DNA from: CANJBX01 sp035556735
GTDB lineage: Bacteria > Pseudomonadota > Alphaproteobacteria > Rhizobiales > Xanthobacteraceae
DNA: 64,000 nt
Assembly (NCBI GenBank): GCA_035556735.1
Contig: DATMFF010000003.1
Location: 62,001 to 126,000 of the forward strand
Direction: 5' to 3'
Shown here: positions 8,709 to 18,066 of the stretch, piece by piece
Numbering within the stretch: the stretch's first letter is position 1
How the letters are laid out: every line of letters starts with the position of its first letter
Program-made: the position numbers and the translations under genes
The notes under the pieces: model-generated
What the model saw: only the letters and a program-made list of their open reading frames with translations
The model's database searches: none
Told to the model about the DNA's origin: nothing

Positions 8709-9692
8709 TCAGGACAACGGCTCGATCTTCGCGAGCTTGACGTAGTCGCCCCACTGCTTGATGCCCTTCTGGATCAGCTCGCGCGCGAGCTTGCCGTTGC
8801 CGGGCAAAGCATCGCAACCGACGTTGGCGAGGAACGCCTTGGTGTCGGGCGCGATCGCGATCTCGTTGAACACCTTCTCGATCCTGTCGAGGACCGGCTT
8901 GGGCGTACCCTTCGGGGTGTGCACCGTCCACCAGGAAAAGAGGTCGGTGTTGGCGATTCCCGCTTCGCTGGAGCTGGGGATGTCCTTGAGCGCCTGCAGC
9001 CGGTCCTTCGTCGTCACCACCAGCGGGCGCAGCCGCCCGGCCTTGATGTGCGCGGCGCTGCCGGCCGGATCGATGTAGATGAAGGAGATGTTGCCGCCGA
9101 GCAGGTCGGCGACCGCGGCCTGTGATTCCTTGTATTTCACCTCGACGGTGTTGAGTCCGAACTGCTGCTTGAACAGTTCCGCGCTGACCAGGCTCACCGT
9201 GGACACCGATCCATAGGACGCCTTGTCGCCGTCCTTCTTCAGGTGCGCGACGAGATCGGCGACGGTCTTGTAGGGGCTGTCGCCCTTCACGACGAGGATG
9301 AACGGGATCTTGAACAGCGTGGTGATGTGCTCGAAGTCGTTGAGCGGATCGTAGGCGAGCTTGGTGTAGATGTGCGGCGCAATGGCCAGCAGGTTGGCCG
9401 GCGCAATGTAGATCGTGTAGCCGTCGGGCTTGGCGCGCGCGACGTATTCGTTGGCGATGTTGCCGAACGAGCCGACCTTGTTCTCCACCAGCACCGTCTT
9501 GCCGGTCACCTCCTGCAGCTTCTTGGCATAGAAGCGAACGAGGATGTCGGCGCCGCTGCCGGGCGGGAACATGCAGATGCTGTGCACGTCCCGTGTCGGC
9601 CAGGTATCCTGGGCGAAGACCTGTGTGGCGAGATGAGGTGCGGCGAGCGCAGCACCCATGGACGACGCAAGCAATCTGCGACGTGACAGCAT
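8709..9692 (-). CDS. Tripartite tricarboxylate transporter substrate-binding protein (Bug/TctC family)
   Basis: 327 aa. The N terminus (MLSRRRLLASSMGAALAAPH) is a twin-arginine-like signal peptide. The mature part has Bug-family hallmarks: MFPPGSGADILVRFYAKKLQE, VENKVGSFGNIANEYVARAKPDGYTI, and a later GVP-like DIPSSSEAG loop. Bug proteins bind carboxylates in the periplasm. ATG 9692 has GGGAGG ten bases upstream and is preferred to the start seven codons earlier. No TctA/TctB membrane genes are adjacent, so it is an orphan binding protein that must use a distant permease or act as a sensor. Confidence 0.9.
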   Translation of the reverse strand: MLSRRRLLASSMGAALAAPHLATQVFAQDTWPTRDVHSICMFPPGSGADILVRFYAKKLQEVTGKTVLVENKVGSFGNIANEYVARAKPDGYTIYIAPANLLAIAPHIYTKLAYDPLNDFEHITTLFKIPFILVVKGDSPYKTVADLVAHLKKDGDKASYGSVSTVSLVSAELFKQQFGLNTVEVKYKESQAAVADLLGGNISFIYIDPAGSAAHIKAGRLRPLVVTTKDRLQALKDIPSSSEAGIANTDLFSWWTVHTPKGTPKPVLDRIEKVFNEIAIAPDTKAFLANVGCDALPGNGKLARELIQKGIKQWGDYVKLAKIEPLS

Positions 9693-9777
9693 GATGTTTT
9701 CCTCCCGGGCCATCGTTGGCCCGGGGGCATCCTAGGTCGGAAAGGCGCGGCCTGTCATGCCGCGGTGCGAACAGACC

Positions 9778-10053
9778 TCACCGCTCGGCGCGCGCCATCA
9801 CGTCCATCAGCTCGGCGATCTTCTGGCGCTGCTCGGCCTTATCGCCGGAGGCGATGGCATGTTCGACGCAGTGCGCCACGTGATCGCGCAGGATCTCCTC
9901 CTCGACGCGGCGGAGCGCGGCGCGGACGGCGCTGATCTGCGTCACCACGTCGATGCAGTAGCGGTCTTCTTCCACCATGCGCGCGAGGCCGCGCACCTGG
10001 CCTTCGATGCGGCGCAGGCGTTTGAGCGCCGAGGTCTTGTTGGCGTCGTTCAT
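9778..10053 (-). CDS. csoR: CsoR-family copper-sensing repressor
   Basis: 91 aa all-helical DUF156 protein. The metal site reads C33, H58 and C62, exactly the C-x24-H-x3-C spacing of Cu(I)-sensing CsoR (C36/H61/C65 in Mycobacterium tuberculosis). FrmR- or RcnR-type sites, which use an N-terminal His or Pro-Cys, are not matched. The DNA-contact helix carries LKRLRRIEGQVRGLARM. It is divergent from the copper ATPase gene, and a 21-bp palindrome starts 8 bp upstream of its start codon, so it probably represses both itself and the ATPase and lets go when Cu(I) binds. Confidence 0.93.
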   Translation of the reverse strand: MNDANKTSALKRLRRIEGQVRGLARMVEEDRYCIDVVTQISAVRAALRRVEEEILRDHVAHCVEHAIASGDKAEQRQKIAELMDVMARAER

Positions 10054-10060
10054 GCCTGCT

Positions 10061-10081
10061 ATATACCCCCCTAGGGTATAT
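10061..10081. promoter_or_regulatory. Palindromic CsoR operator between csoR and copper ATPase gene
   Basis: ATATACCC (10061-10068), 5-nt centre, GGGTATAT (10074-10081): a perfect 8-bp inverted repeat. The TACCC...GGGTA core is the known CsoR-family operator pattern. It sits in the 62-bp divergent gap, 8 bp before csoR and 35 bp before the chosen ATPase start. Confidence 0.88.
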
Positions 10082-10115
10082 GTTGCAAGAGCGCGCAGCG
10101 CGAGCGGAGACGATC

Positions 10116-12566
<2,451 letters not shown>

Positions 12567-12585
12567 CGGCAGCAGCCGTGACGAA

Positions 12586-12714
12586 CGTCATCGCGAGGAG
12601 GGCGTCAGCCGGGTGACGCCATCCGGTGCGGCAAGCCGGAGCTGGATTGCGTCGTCGCGGAGCCTGTGCTCGGGCGGCGCGTCAGCGCCGACCCGAGTGC
12701 TCCTCGCAATGACG
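12586..12714. repeat. Interspersed repeat with inverted CGTCAT..GAGGAG ends
   Basis: CGTCATCGCGAGGAG at 12586-12600 is matched by CTCCTCGCAATGACG at 12700-12714, a near-perfect inverted pair enclosing ~100 bp that includes a GGATTGCGTCG core. This resembles the dispersed 'GTCATTGCGAGGAG...CAATCCAG' intergenic elements of alphaproteobacteria. It lies directly downstream of the copper ATPase gene and may act in transcript termination or stability. A half copy of the same motif appears near 28680. Confidence 0.7.
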
Positions 12715-12775
12715 GCAAAAAATCGATGCGCAGGGGCGGCCGAAGTCTCTGGATGCAATGGAGCGTCAACCCTCC

Positions 12776-12874
12776 TCTGTCACGCCCGCGAAAGCGGGCG
12801 TCCAGTACGCCGCAGCGCTGGCGCTCGAGTCGCGACGTCGGTGGCTCCTGGATGCCCGCGTGCGCGGGCATGAC
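12776..12874. repeat. Inverted pair of REP-like palindromic repeats
   Basis: TGTCACGCCCGCGAAAGCGGGCGTCCAG (from 12778) and its inverse CCTGGATGCCCGCGTGCGCGGGCATGAC (to 12874). Each copy has its own CCCGCG/CGCGGG stem, and the two together face each other across ~40 bp. This is a typical dispersed palindromic unit of high-GC alphaproteobacteria, placed between the copper and zinc modules. Confidence 0.8.
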
Positions 12875-12932
12875 ACGTGGATATGCCGCGTTGCATCCAC
12901 CTGTTCAGATGCCCCCTGACGCCCCGCGGCGC

Positions 12933-12961
12933 TGGACAACGCGCGGATGTTACAATATAAC
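12933..12961 (+). promoter_or_regulatory. Sigma70-type promoter of the zinc-uptake operon
   Basis: TGGACA (12933-12938), 17-bp spacer, TATAAC (12956-12961). The -10 hexamer lies inside the Zur box, which would let Zur block RNA polymerase. The predicted transcription start near 12968 is only a few bases before the ATG at 12971. Confidence 0.55.
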
Positions 12962-12963
12962 AT
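12947..12963. promoter_or_regulatory. Zur box upstream of the zinc ABC importer
   Basis: ATGTTA-CAATA-TAACAT, a perfect 6-bp inverted repeat with a 5-bp AT-rich centre. It matches the alphaproteobacterial Zur consensus (TGTTATAATATAACA-like). It stands out from the surrounding GC-rich DNA and precedes the zinc importer genes, so zinc-dependent repression is expected. Confidence 0.85.
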
Positions 12964-12970
12964 TTGCGCA

Positions 12971-13117
12971 ATGACCCATCACCATCACCCCGGCCACGTC
13001 CATCCGCCGCCGGCGCGGATCTCGCCCTCGCTGCTGCGCGCCTCGGCGCTGCAACGGCTCGCGGCGGCCGCGCTCTGTCTCGCGGTGCTGTGGTCGGCCG
13101 TGATCTGGGCGCTGTGA
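12971..13117 (+). CDS. 48-aa His-rich single-span membrane mini-protein, first gene behind the Zur box
   Basis: Short ORF encoding MTHHHHPGHVHPPPARISPS, then a basic linker (LLRASALQRL), then a hydrophobic C-terminal helix AAAALCLAVLWSAVIWAL. Six of its first eleven residues are His. The ATG lies 7 bp after the Zur box with no Shine-Dalgarno; with a start site near 12968 the message would be essentially leaderless. It ends 5 bp before the ATPase start. A His-rich, membrane-anchored product at the head of a zinc-regulated operon suggests zinc binding or a regulatory leader peptide. I do not recognise a named family. Confidence 0.6.
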   Translation: MTHHHHPGHVHPPPARISPSLLRASALQRLAAAALCLAVLWSAVIWAL

Positions 13118-13122
13118 TCGCC

Positions 13123-13866
13123 ATGTCCGCCCTCTTGCAGTTCCGCGACGTGACGCTCGGCTACGACCGCCACCCGGCGGTCCATCATCTCTCGGGCGTG
13201 GTGAACGCCGGCGACCTGCTGGCGGTGATCGGGCCCAACGGCGCCGGCAAGTCCACCTTGTTCAAGGGCATGGTCGGGCTGATCACGCCGCTCGCCGGAC
13301 ACATCGACCTCAATGGCCTGCGCCGCGCCGACATCGCCTATCTGCCTCAGGCCGCCGAGATCGACCGCAGTTTCCCGATCAGCCTCTACGACATCGTCGC
13401 CATGGGGCTGTGGCGCACGACCGGGCTGTTCGGCGGCATCGGCCGCGCCGCGCGCGGCAAGATCGAGCACGCGATCTCCGCCGTCGGGCTGACCGGCTTC
13501 GAGGAGCGGCCGATCGGCTCGCTCTCGGTCGGGCAGATGCAGCGCGCCCTGTTCGCGCGGCTGCTGCTGCAGGAGGCGCGCGTGATCGTGCTCGACGAAC
13601 CGTTCAACGCCGTCGACACCAAGACCGTCACCGATCTCGTCGCGCTGGTGCAGCGCTGGCACGGGGAACAGCGCACGGTGATCGCGGCGCTGCACGACCT
13701 CGAGCTGGTGCGGCGGGTGTTCCCGAGCACGCTGCTGCTGGCGCGCGAGCCGGTGGCCTGGGGCGCGACGCGCGAGGTGCTCACCGCCGAGAACCTCCTG
13801 AAGGCGCGCCACATGTGCGAGGCCTTCGACGAACAGGCGCAAGCCTGCACGGCGGATGCTGCGTAG
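13123..13866 (+). CDS. Zinc/manganese-type ABC importer ATP-binding protein (ZnuC-like)
   Basis: 247 aa. Walker A GPNGAGKST is near residues 37-45, the Q-loop LPQAAEID follows, the signature is LSVGQMQR (an SVGQ variant of LSGGQ typical of the manganese/zinc group), Walker B is VIVLDEPF, and the switch His is in ALHDLE. It powers uptake through the permease encoded next. ATG 13123 is chosen because the family domain (LLQFRDVTLGYDRH) begins directly after it; the longer frame overlaps the mini-gene. The Zur box upstream makes zinc the likely cargo. Confidence 0.9.
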   Translation: MSALLQFRDVTLGYDRHPAVHHLSGVVNAGDLLAVIGPNGAGKSTLFKGMVGLITPLAGHIDLNGLRRADIAYLPQAAEIDRSFPISLYDIVAMGLWRTTGLFGGIGRAARGKIEHAISAVGLTGFEERPIGSLSVGQMQRALFARLLLQEARVIVLDEPFNAVDTKTVTDLVALVQRWHGEQRTVIAALHDLELVRRVFPSTLLLAREPVAWGATREVLTAENLLKARHMCEAFDEQAQACTADAA

Positions 13867-13871
13867 CAGCC

Positions 13872-14738
13872 ATGGTCTACGATCTCCTGCTGGCCCCGTT
13901 CGCCGACTACGATTTCATGCGCCGCGCGCTCGTCGGCACCTTCGCGCTCGCCCTGGGCGCCGGGCCGGTCGGCGTGTTCCTGATGCTGCGCCGCATGGCG
14001 CTGATGGGCGACGCCATGGCGCACGCCATCCTGCCGGGCGCCGCCGTCGGCTTCGTCGTGGCCGGTCTCAACCTGTGGGCGCTCACCATCGGCGGCCTGA
14101 TCGCGGGCCTCGTCGTCGCGCTTGTCGCCGGGCTGGTGGCGCGCGTCACCAAGCTCAAGGAGGACGCCTCGCTGGCGGCGATGTTCCTCCTCTCGCTCGC
14201 GGTCGGCGTTACCATCATCTCCGCGCGCGGGAGCAACATCGACCTCCTGCACTTCCTGTTCGGCAACGTGCTTGCGCTCGACGACCCGACGCTGCTGCTG
14301 ATCGCCGGCAGCGCCAGCGTCTCGCTCGTGATGCTGGCGCTGATCTGGCGGCCGCTGGTGCTCGAATGCGTCGATCCCGGATTCCTGCGCTCGGTCAGCG
14401 TGGCGGGCGCGCCCGCTCATGCCGCGTTCCTGGCGCTGGTCGTGCTCAACCTCGTGGCCGGCTTCCAGGCGCTGGGCACGCTGCTCGCGGTCGGCCTGAT
14501 GATGGTGCCGGCGGTGGCGGCGCGGTTCTGGGCGCGCGACATCTCGATGCTGGTCATCGTCGCCGTGCTGAGCGCCGTCGTCTGCGGCTACTTCGGCCTG
14601 CTGCTCTCGTTCCACACCGGAACGGCGGCGGGACCCTCGATCATCCTGATGACCGGCGTGTTCTACGTCGCGTCGATCCTGTTCGGCCAGGGCGGGCTGC
14701 TGCGCCAGCTCTTCCCCGGCCGGCACCTGGAGGCCTGA
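13872..14738 (+). CDS. Zinc ABC importer permease (ZnuB-like)
   Basis: 288 aa integral membrane protein of the ABC-3 family with about eight helices. Family features are RRMALMGDAMAHAILPGAAVGF in helix 2, the KLKEDASLAAMFLLSLAVGV stretch, and GFQALGTLLAVGLMMVPAVAARFWA near the end. The start codon lies 5 bp after the ATPase stop, and the stop lies 2 bp before the binding-protein start, so ATPase, permease and binding protein form one unit. Zinc rather than manganese is favoured by the upstream Zur box and the His-rich partner proteins. Confidence 0.92.
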   Translation: MVYDLLLAPFADYDFMRRALVGTFALALGAGPVGVFLMLRRMALMGDAMAHAILPGAAVGFVVAGLNLWALTIGGLIAGLVVALVAGLVARVTKLKEDASLAAMFLLSLAVGVTIISARGSNIDLLHFLFGNVLALDDPTLLLIAGSASVSLVMLALIWRPLVLECVDPGFLRSVSVAGAPAHAAFLALVVLNLVAGFQALGTLLAVGLMMVPAVAARFWARDISMLVIVAVLSAVVCGYFGLLLSFHTGTAAGPSIILMTGVFYVASILFGQGGLLRQLFPGRHLEA

Positions 14739-14740
14739 CG

Positions 14741-15661
14741 ATGACGCGCCGCGCCGTGCTGCGGGCCGCCGTGCTCGCCACCCTGTCGTGGCCTCTCCTG
14801 TCGTGGCCGGTCCTGGCGCAGGACAAGCCGGCGGCGCGGATCAAGGTGGTCGCTACCTTCTCCATCCTCGACGATCTCGTGCGCAACGTCGGGGGCGAGC
14901 GGGTTGAGAGCACCGCGCTGGTTCATCCCAACACCGACGCGCATGTCTTCTCGCCGTCGCCGGCGGACGCGAAGACGCTGAAGGCGGCGCAGGTGGTCGT
15001 CACCAACGGCCTCGGCTTCGAAGGCTGGATCGATCGCCTGGTGCGTTCCTCCGGCGCGCGCGCGCGCCTGATCGTCGCGTCGACGGGCGTGCAGCCGCGC
15101 AAGACGTCCGGCCACGGTCATGACCATGACGATGATGCCGATCCGCACGCGTGGCAGTCGGTCGCCAACGCCAAAATCTACGTCGCCAACATCCGTGACG
15201 GCCTGATCGCCGCCGATCCGGCCGGCAAGGCGGCGTACCAGGCGAACGCGGACGCCTACCTGCGCAAGCTCGGCGAACTCGAGGCCGAGATCAGGATGCG
15301 GCTCGCGGCCATTCCGGCCGACCGGCGGCGGATCATCACCAACCACGACGCATTCGGGTATTTCGGCGACGCCTATGGCGTGACGTTCATCGCCCCGCGC
15401 GGCCTGTCGACCGAGGCCGACGTGTCGGCGCGCGACATCGCCCGCATCATCGCGCAGGTGCGCAAGGAGAAGATCACGGCGCTGTTCCTGGAGAATGTCG
15501 CCGATCCGCGCCTGCTCGAGCGCATTGCCAAGGAAACCGGCGCGCGCATCGGCGGCACGCTCTATTCCGACGCGCTCACCGACGGCAAGGGTCCAGCGCC
15601 GAGCTACATCGAGATGATGCGCCACAACGCCGGCGAACTGGCGGCGGCGCTCACGCACTAG
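14741..15661 (+). CDS. Zinc ABC importer periplasmic binding protein (ZnuA-like)
   Basis: 306 aa, cluster A-I solute-binding protein. The signal peptide is MTRRAVLRAAVLATLSWPLL...VLAQ. Zinc ligands are expected at the His in NTDAHVF, in the DPHAWQSV segment, in ITNHDAFGYFG, and the acidic ligand near LYSDALTD. A His/Asp-rich loop (GHGHDHDDDADPH) sits before the second ligand, as in ZnuA rather than manganese-specific binders. GGAGG overlaps the permease stop region. It captures Zn(II) in the periplasm for the importer. Confidence 0.92.
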   Translation: MTRRAVLRAAVLATLSWPLLSWPVLAQDKPAARIKVVATFSILDDLVRNVGGERVESTALVHPNTDAHVFSPSPADAKTLKAAQVVVTNGLGFEGWIDRLVRSSGARARLIVASTGVQPRKTSGHGHDHDDDADPHAWQSVANAKIYVANIRDGLIAADPAGKAAYQANADAYLRKLGELEAEIRMRLAAIPADRRRIITNHDAFGYFGDAYGVTFIAPRGLSTEADVSARDIARIIAQVRKEKITALFLENVADPRLLERIAKETGARIGGTLYSDALTDGKGPAPSYIEMMRHNAGELAAALTH

Positions 15662-15704
15662 CTCCGGTTCGAAGCGCGCCTGTTCTGTGGGCCGCGATAA
15701 TTTG

Positions 15705-15776
15705 AAGCATCATCTTGTCGGAAACCGGTATCCACCCCCGGATCGAGTCCGGGGGCAAGCTTTTCCGGATCATGCT
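15705..15776. repeat. Dispersed palindromic element (alphaproteobacterial REP type)
   Basis: An outer imperfect inverted repeat (GCATCATCTTGTCGGAAA against GCATGATCCGGAAAA read from the right) encloses a perfect stem, CCCCCGGA-TCGAG-TCCGGGGG, at 15735-15755. This resembles the 'GCATGATCCGGAAAA...ACCGG' elements scattered in Bradyrhizobium-like genomes. It separates the zinc operon from the nitrile hydratase operon and may act as a terminator hairpin for the former. Confidence 0.75.
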
Positions 15777-15814
15777 CTATTGCACGTGCTCGCGCGCCGA
15801 CTACAATTTCAGGT

Positions 15815-16447
15815 ATGTCTGCACATGATCACGACCACGACCACCATCACGGCTCCGAGCTGTCGGACACGCAGTTGCGGGTGCGCGCGCTCGAAACCAT
15901 CCTGACGCAGAAGGGCTATATCGATCCGCAGGCGATCGACGCCCTGATCGAAGCCTTCGAGACCAAGGTCGGTCCCCATCGCGGCGCGCAGGTCGTCGCG
16001 CGCGCCTGGGTCGATCCCGCATTCAAGGCCGCCCTGCTCGAGGATGCGACCGCCGCGATCACGTCGTTCGGTGTGTTCGAGCGGGCGAGCGAGCACATCA
16101 TCGCGGTCGAGAACACGCCGCAGCGGCACAACATGGTCGTGTGTACGCTGTGTTCCTGCTACCCGTGGGACATGCTGGGCCTGCCGCCGGTCTGGTACAA
16201 ATCCGCGCCCTACCGCTCGCGCGCCGTGATCGATCCGCGCGGCGTGCTCGCCGATTTCGGCCTGTCGCTGCCGGACAGCGTCGAGATCCGGGTGTGGGAT
16301 TCCACCGCCGAAACCCGCTACCTCGTGGTGCCGATGCGGCCGGACGGCACGCAGGGCTGGAGCGAGGAGCGGCTCGCCGGGCTCGTCACGCGCAATTCCA
16401 TGATCGGCACCGGCCTGCCGCTGCGCCCGGACGAGGTCGCGGCATGA
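15815..16447 (+). CDS. nthA: Cobalt-type nitrile hydratase, alpha subunit
   Basis: 210 aa. With the beta subunit it hydrates nitriles to amides. The metal-binding claw is C110-T-L-C113-S-C115; Thr in the second position marks the Co(III) type, Ser would mark the iron type. Downstream PWDMLGLPPVWYKSAPYRSRAVIDPR and EIRVWDST are family hallmarks. An unusual tail, MSAHDHDHDHHHG, precedes the conserved domain and may help metal loading. ATG 15815 has only a weak AGG close before it. The beta gene overlaps its stop by 4 bp. Thiocyanate hydrolase gamma is an alternative but fits less well. Confidence 0.93.
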   Translation: MSAHDHDHDHHHGSELSDTQLRVRALETILTQKGYIDPQAIDALIEAFETKVGPHRGAQVVARAWVDPAFKAALLEDATAAITSFGVFERASEHIIAVENTPQRHNMVVCTLCSCYPWDMLGLPPVWYKSAPYRSRAVIDPRGVLADFGLSLPDSVEIRVWDSTAETRYLVVPMRPDGTQGWSEERLAGLVTRNSMIGTGLPLRPDEVAA

Positions 16448-17100
16448 ACGGCGTGCACGACATGGGCGGGATGCACGGGTTCGGCGCCGTCATCGAGGAG
16501 AAGAACGAGCCGGTCTTCCACGCGCCGTGGGAAGGGCGCGTGTTCGCGCTCAACCGCGCCATGGGGCTGACCGGGCTGTGGAACCTCGACATGTCGCGCA
16601 ATGCCCAAGAGCGGCTGCCGCCCCACGTCTATCTCGCGAGCTCCTATTACGAGCGCTGGGAGCGCGGGCTGGAAAAGCTTCTCCTGGAATCGGGCCTCGT
16701 TGACGCGGACGAGCTCGCCGCCGGGCGCGCGCTGCATCCGGCCAAGCCGGTGGCGCGCAAGCTCGCCGCCGCGGACGTGCCCGGGCTGCTCGCGCGCGGA
16801 TCCTACGCGCGTCCCGCGCCGGCGCCGGCGCGCTTTGCCGTCGGTGCGCGCGTGCGCGCAAAGAACATCAATCCGGTCACGCACACCCGCCTGCCGCGCT
16901 ACGTGCGCGGCCACGTGGGCGTGGTGGAGGCGATCCGCGGCTGTCACGTCTTTCCGGACAGCACGACGACGGGGAAAGGCGACGATCCGCACTGGCTCTA
17001 CACCGTCGTGTTCGACGGGGTCGACCTGTGGGGGCCGCAGTCCGACCCGACCGTGAAGGTGTCGGTCGAAGCATGGGAGCCGTATCTGCAGGCGGCATAG
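16444..17100 (+). CDS. nthB: Nitrile hydratase, beta subunit
   Basis: 218 aa, normal length. It begins with the invariant MNGVHDMGGMHGFG; then come HAPWEGRVFALNRAM, YYERWERGLEKLL, and the C-terminal SH3-like domain containing TRLPRYVRGHVGVVEAIRGCHVFPD. The conserved arginines in these two segments normally hydrogen-bond the oxidised cysteines of the alpha subunit. ATGA overlap with the alpha stop shows coupled translation for 1:1 assembly. The cytoplasmic heterodimer should carry Co(III). Confidence 0.94.
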   Translation: MNGVHDMGGMHGFGAVIEEKNEPVFHAPWEGRVFALNRAMGLTGLWNLDMSRNAQERLPPHVYLASSYYERWERGLEKLLLESGLVDADELAAGRALHPAKPVARKLAAADVPGLLARGSYARPAPAPARFAVGARVRAKNINPVTHTRLPRYVRGHVGVVEAIRGCHVFPDSTTTGKGDDPHWLYTVVFDGVDLWGPQSDPTVKVSVEAWEPYLQAA

Positions 17101-17114
17101 GATGGGTGGGGGCT

Positions 17115-17663
17115 ATGCGGAGGCTGATCGGGGTGCTGCTGCTGGCACTGCAGCTCGCTGCGCCTGCGCGTGCGCTCGCCGACAACGACGAGGACTGCTT
17201 CAAGGCGACCTTGGACGAGACCGGTGACCGCGCCATCGCGATCTGCGGCCGCATCCTCGCCGAAGGCCGCCTGCAGGGCCGCAACCTCGCTCGCACGCAC
17301 AACAATCGCGGGCTCGGCTATCTCGCGAACCAGGAGATCGACAAGGCGATGACGGAGTTCGATGCGGCGATCCGCGCCGACCCGACCTATCCGTTCGCCT
17401 ACGACAACCGCGGCGACGTCTGGCGCCGGCGCGGCCAGCCGGACCGCGCCATCGCGGAGTACAACGAGGCGATCCGGCAGGATCCGAGCTTCATCAGCGC
17501 CTATGTCAACCGTGCCATCACCTTCGAGCAGATGGGCAACCGGAGCAGCGCGCGCGCGGACTACGAGGCGGCGCTGGAGATGACGGGCAACGGCCGGGCG
17601 ATCGATACATGGGCCAAGGAGGTCGCGCAGCGGCGCCTCAAGACGCTCGGCGACACGAACTGA
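17115..17663 (+). CDS. Secreted TPR-repeat protein within the nitrile hydratase operon
   Basis: 182 aa with a signal peptide (MRRLIGVLLLALQLAAPARALA). Three to four tetratricopeptide units are visible: LARTHNNRGLGYLANQEIDK, AYDNRGDVWRRRGQPDRA followed by YNEAIRQDPS, and AYVNRAITFEQMGNRSSA. TPRs mediate protein contacts. I use ATG 17115 because GGTGGGGG precedes it and it gives a clean signal peptide. It sits 14 bp after the beta stop and ends just before the accessory gene, so it is embedded in the operon, although the enzyme is cytoplasmic and this product should be exported. Its role is unknown. Confidence 0.8.
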   Translation: MRRLIGVLLLALQLAAPARALADNDEDCFKATLDETGDRAIAICGRILAEGRLQGRNLARTHNNRGLGYLANQEIDKAMTEFDAAIRADPTYPFAYDNRGDVWRRRGQPDRAIAEYNEAIRQDPSFISAYVNRAITFEQMGNRSSARADYEAALEMTGNGRAIDTWAKEVAQRRLKTLGDTN

Positions 17664-17673
17664 GATGCGAGCG

Positions 17674-18054
17674 ATGACGGACGAGGCAGCAACACGGACC
17701 GCCCTCGCCACCCTGCGCGACGTCCCGCGCGACAGCGAAGGGCCGGTGTTCCGCGAGCCCTGGGAGGCGCAGGCCTTCGCGCTCGCCGTGACGCTGCAGA
17801 AGCGCGGCCTGTTCACCTGGGGCGAATGGGCGGCGACGCTGGGCGAGGAGATCAAGCGCGCGCAGGCCGGCGGCGATCCCGACACGGGCGAGACCTACTA
17901 CCGACACTGGCTGGCGGCGCTCGAGCGCATCATCGCCGAGAAGGGCGTCGCCGACCGCGCCACCATGGACCGCTACCGCGACGCCTGGGACCACGCCGCC
18001 GACCGCACGCCGCACGGCCAGCCGATCGAGCTGCGCGCGGAGGATTTCAGGTAA
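17674..18054 (+). CDS. Nitrile hydratase accessory protein (beta-subunit-like activator)
   Basis: About 126 aa. The segment GPVFREPWEAQAFALAVTLQKRGLFTWGEWAATLG closely parallels the beta-subunit N terminus (PVFHAPWEGRVFAL), as in the small activators (P14K type) that deliver cobalt-bound alpha subunit by subunit swapping. DPDTGETYYRHWLAALERIIAEKG is also typical. Start may be ATG 17674 or the ATG three codons earlier (17665). It follows the TPR gene directly and completes the enzyme operon. No P47K-type iron activator is adjacent, in line with the cobalt claw. Confidence 0.88.
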   Translation: MTDEAATRTALATLRDVPRDSEGPVFREPWEAQAFALAVTLQKRGLFTWGEWAATLGEEIKRAQAGGDPDTGETYYRHWLAALERIIAEKGVADRATMDRYRDAWDHAADRTPHGQPIELRAEDFR

Positions 18055-18066
18055 GTCCGGCGGAGG

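Noticed and set aside
8709..9692. Orphan Bug-family binding protein considered as a special system
   Set aside because: Orphan Bug genes are numerous in many proteobacteria; the context offers nothing extra.
15661..15780. GGTTCGAA-containing stretch considered as a tRNA T-arm
   Set aside because: No matching acceptor, anticodon or D arms; the region is a dispersed palindromic repeat.
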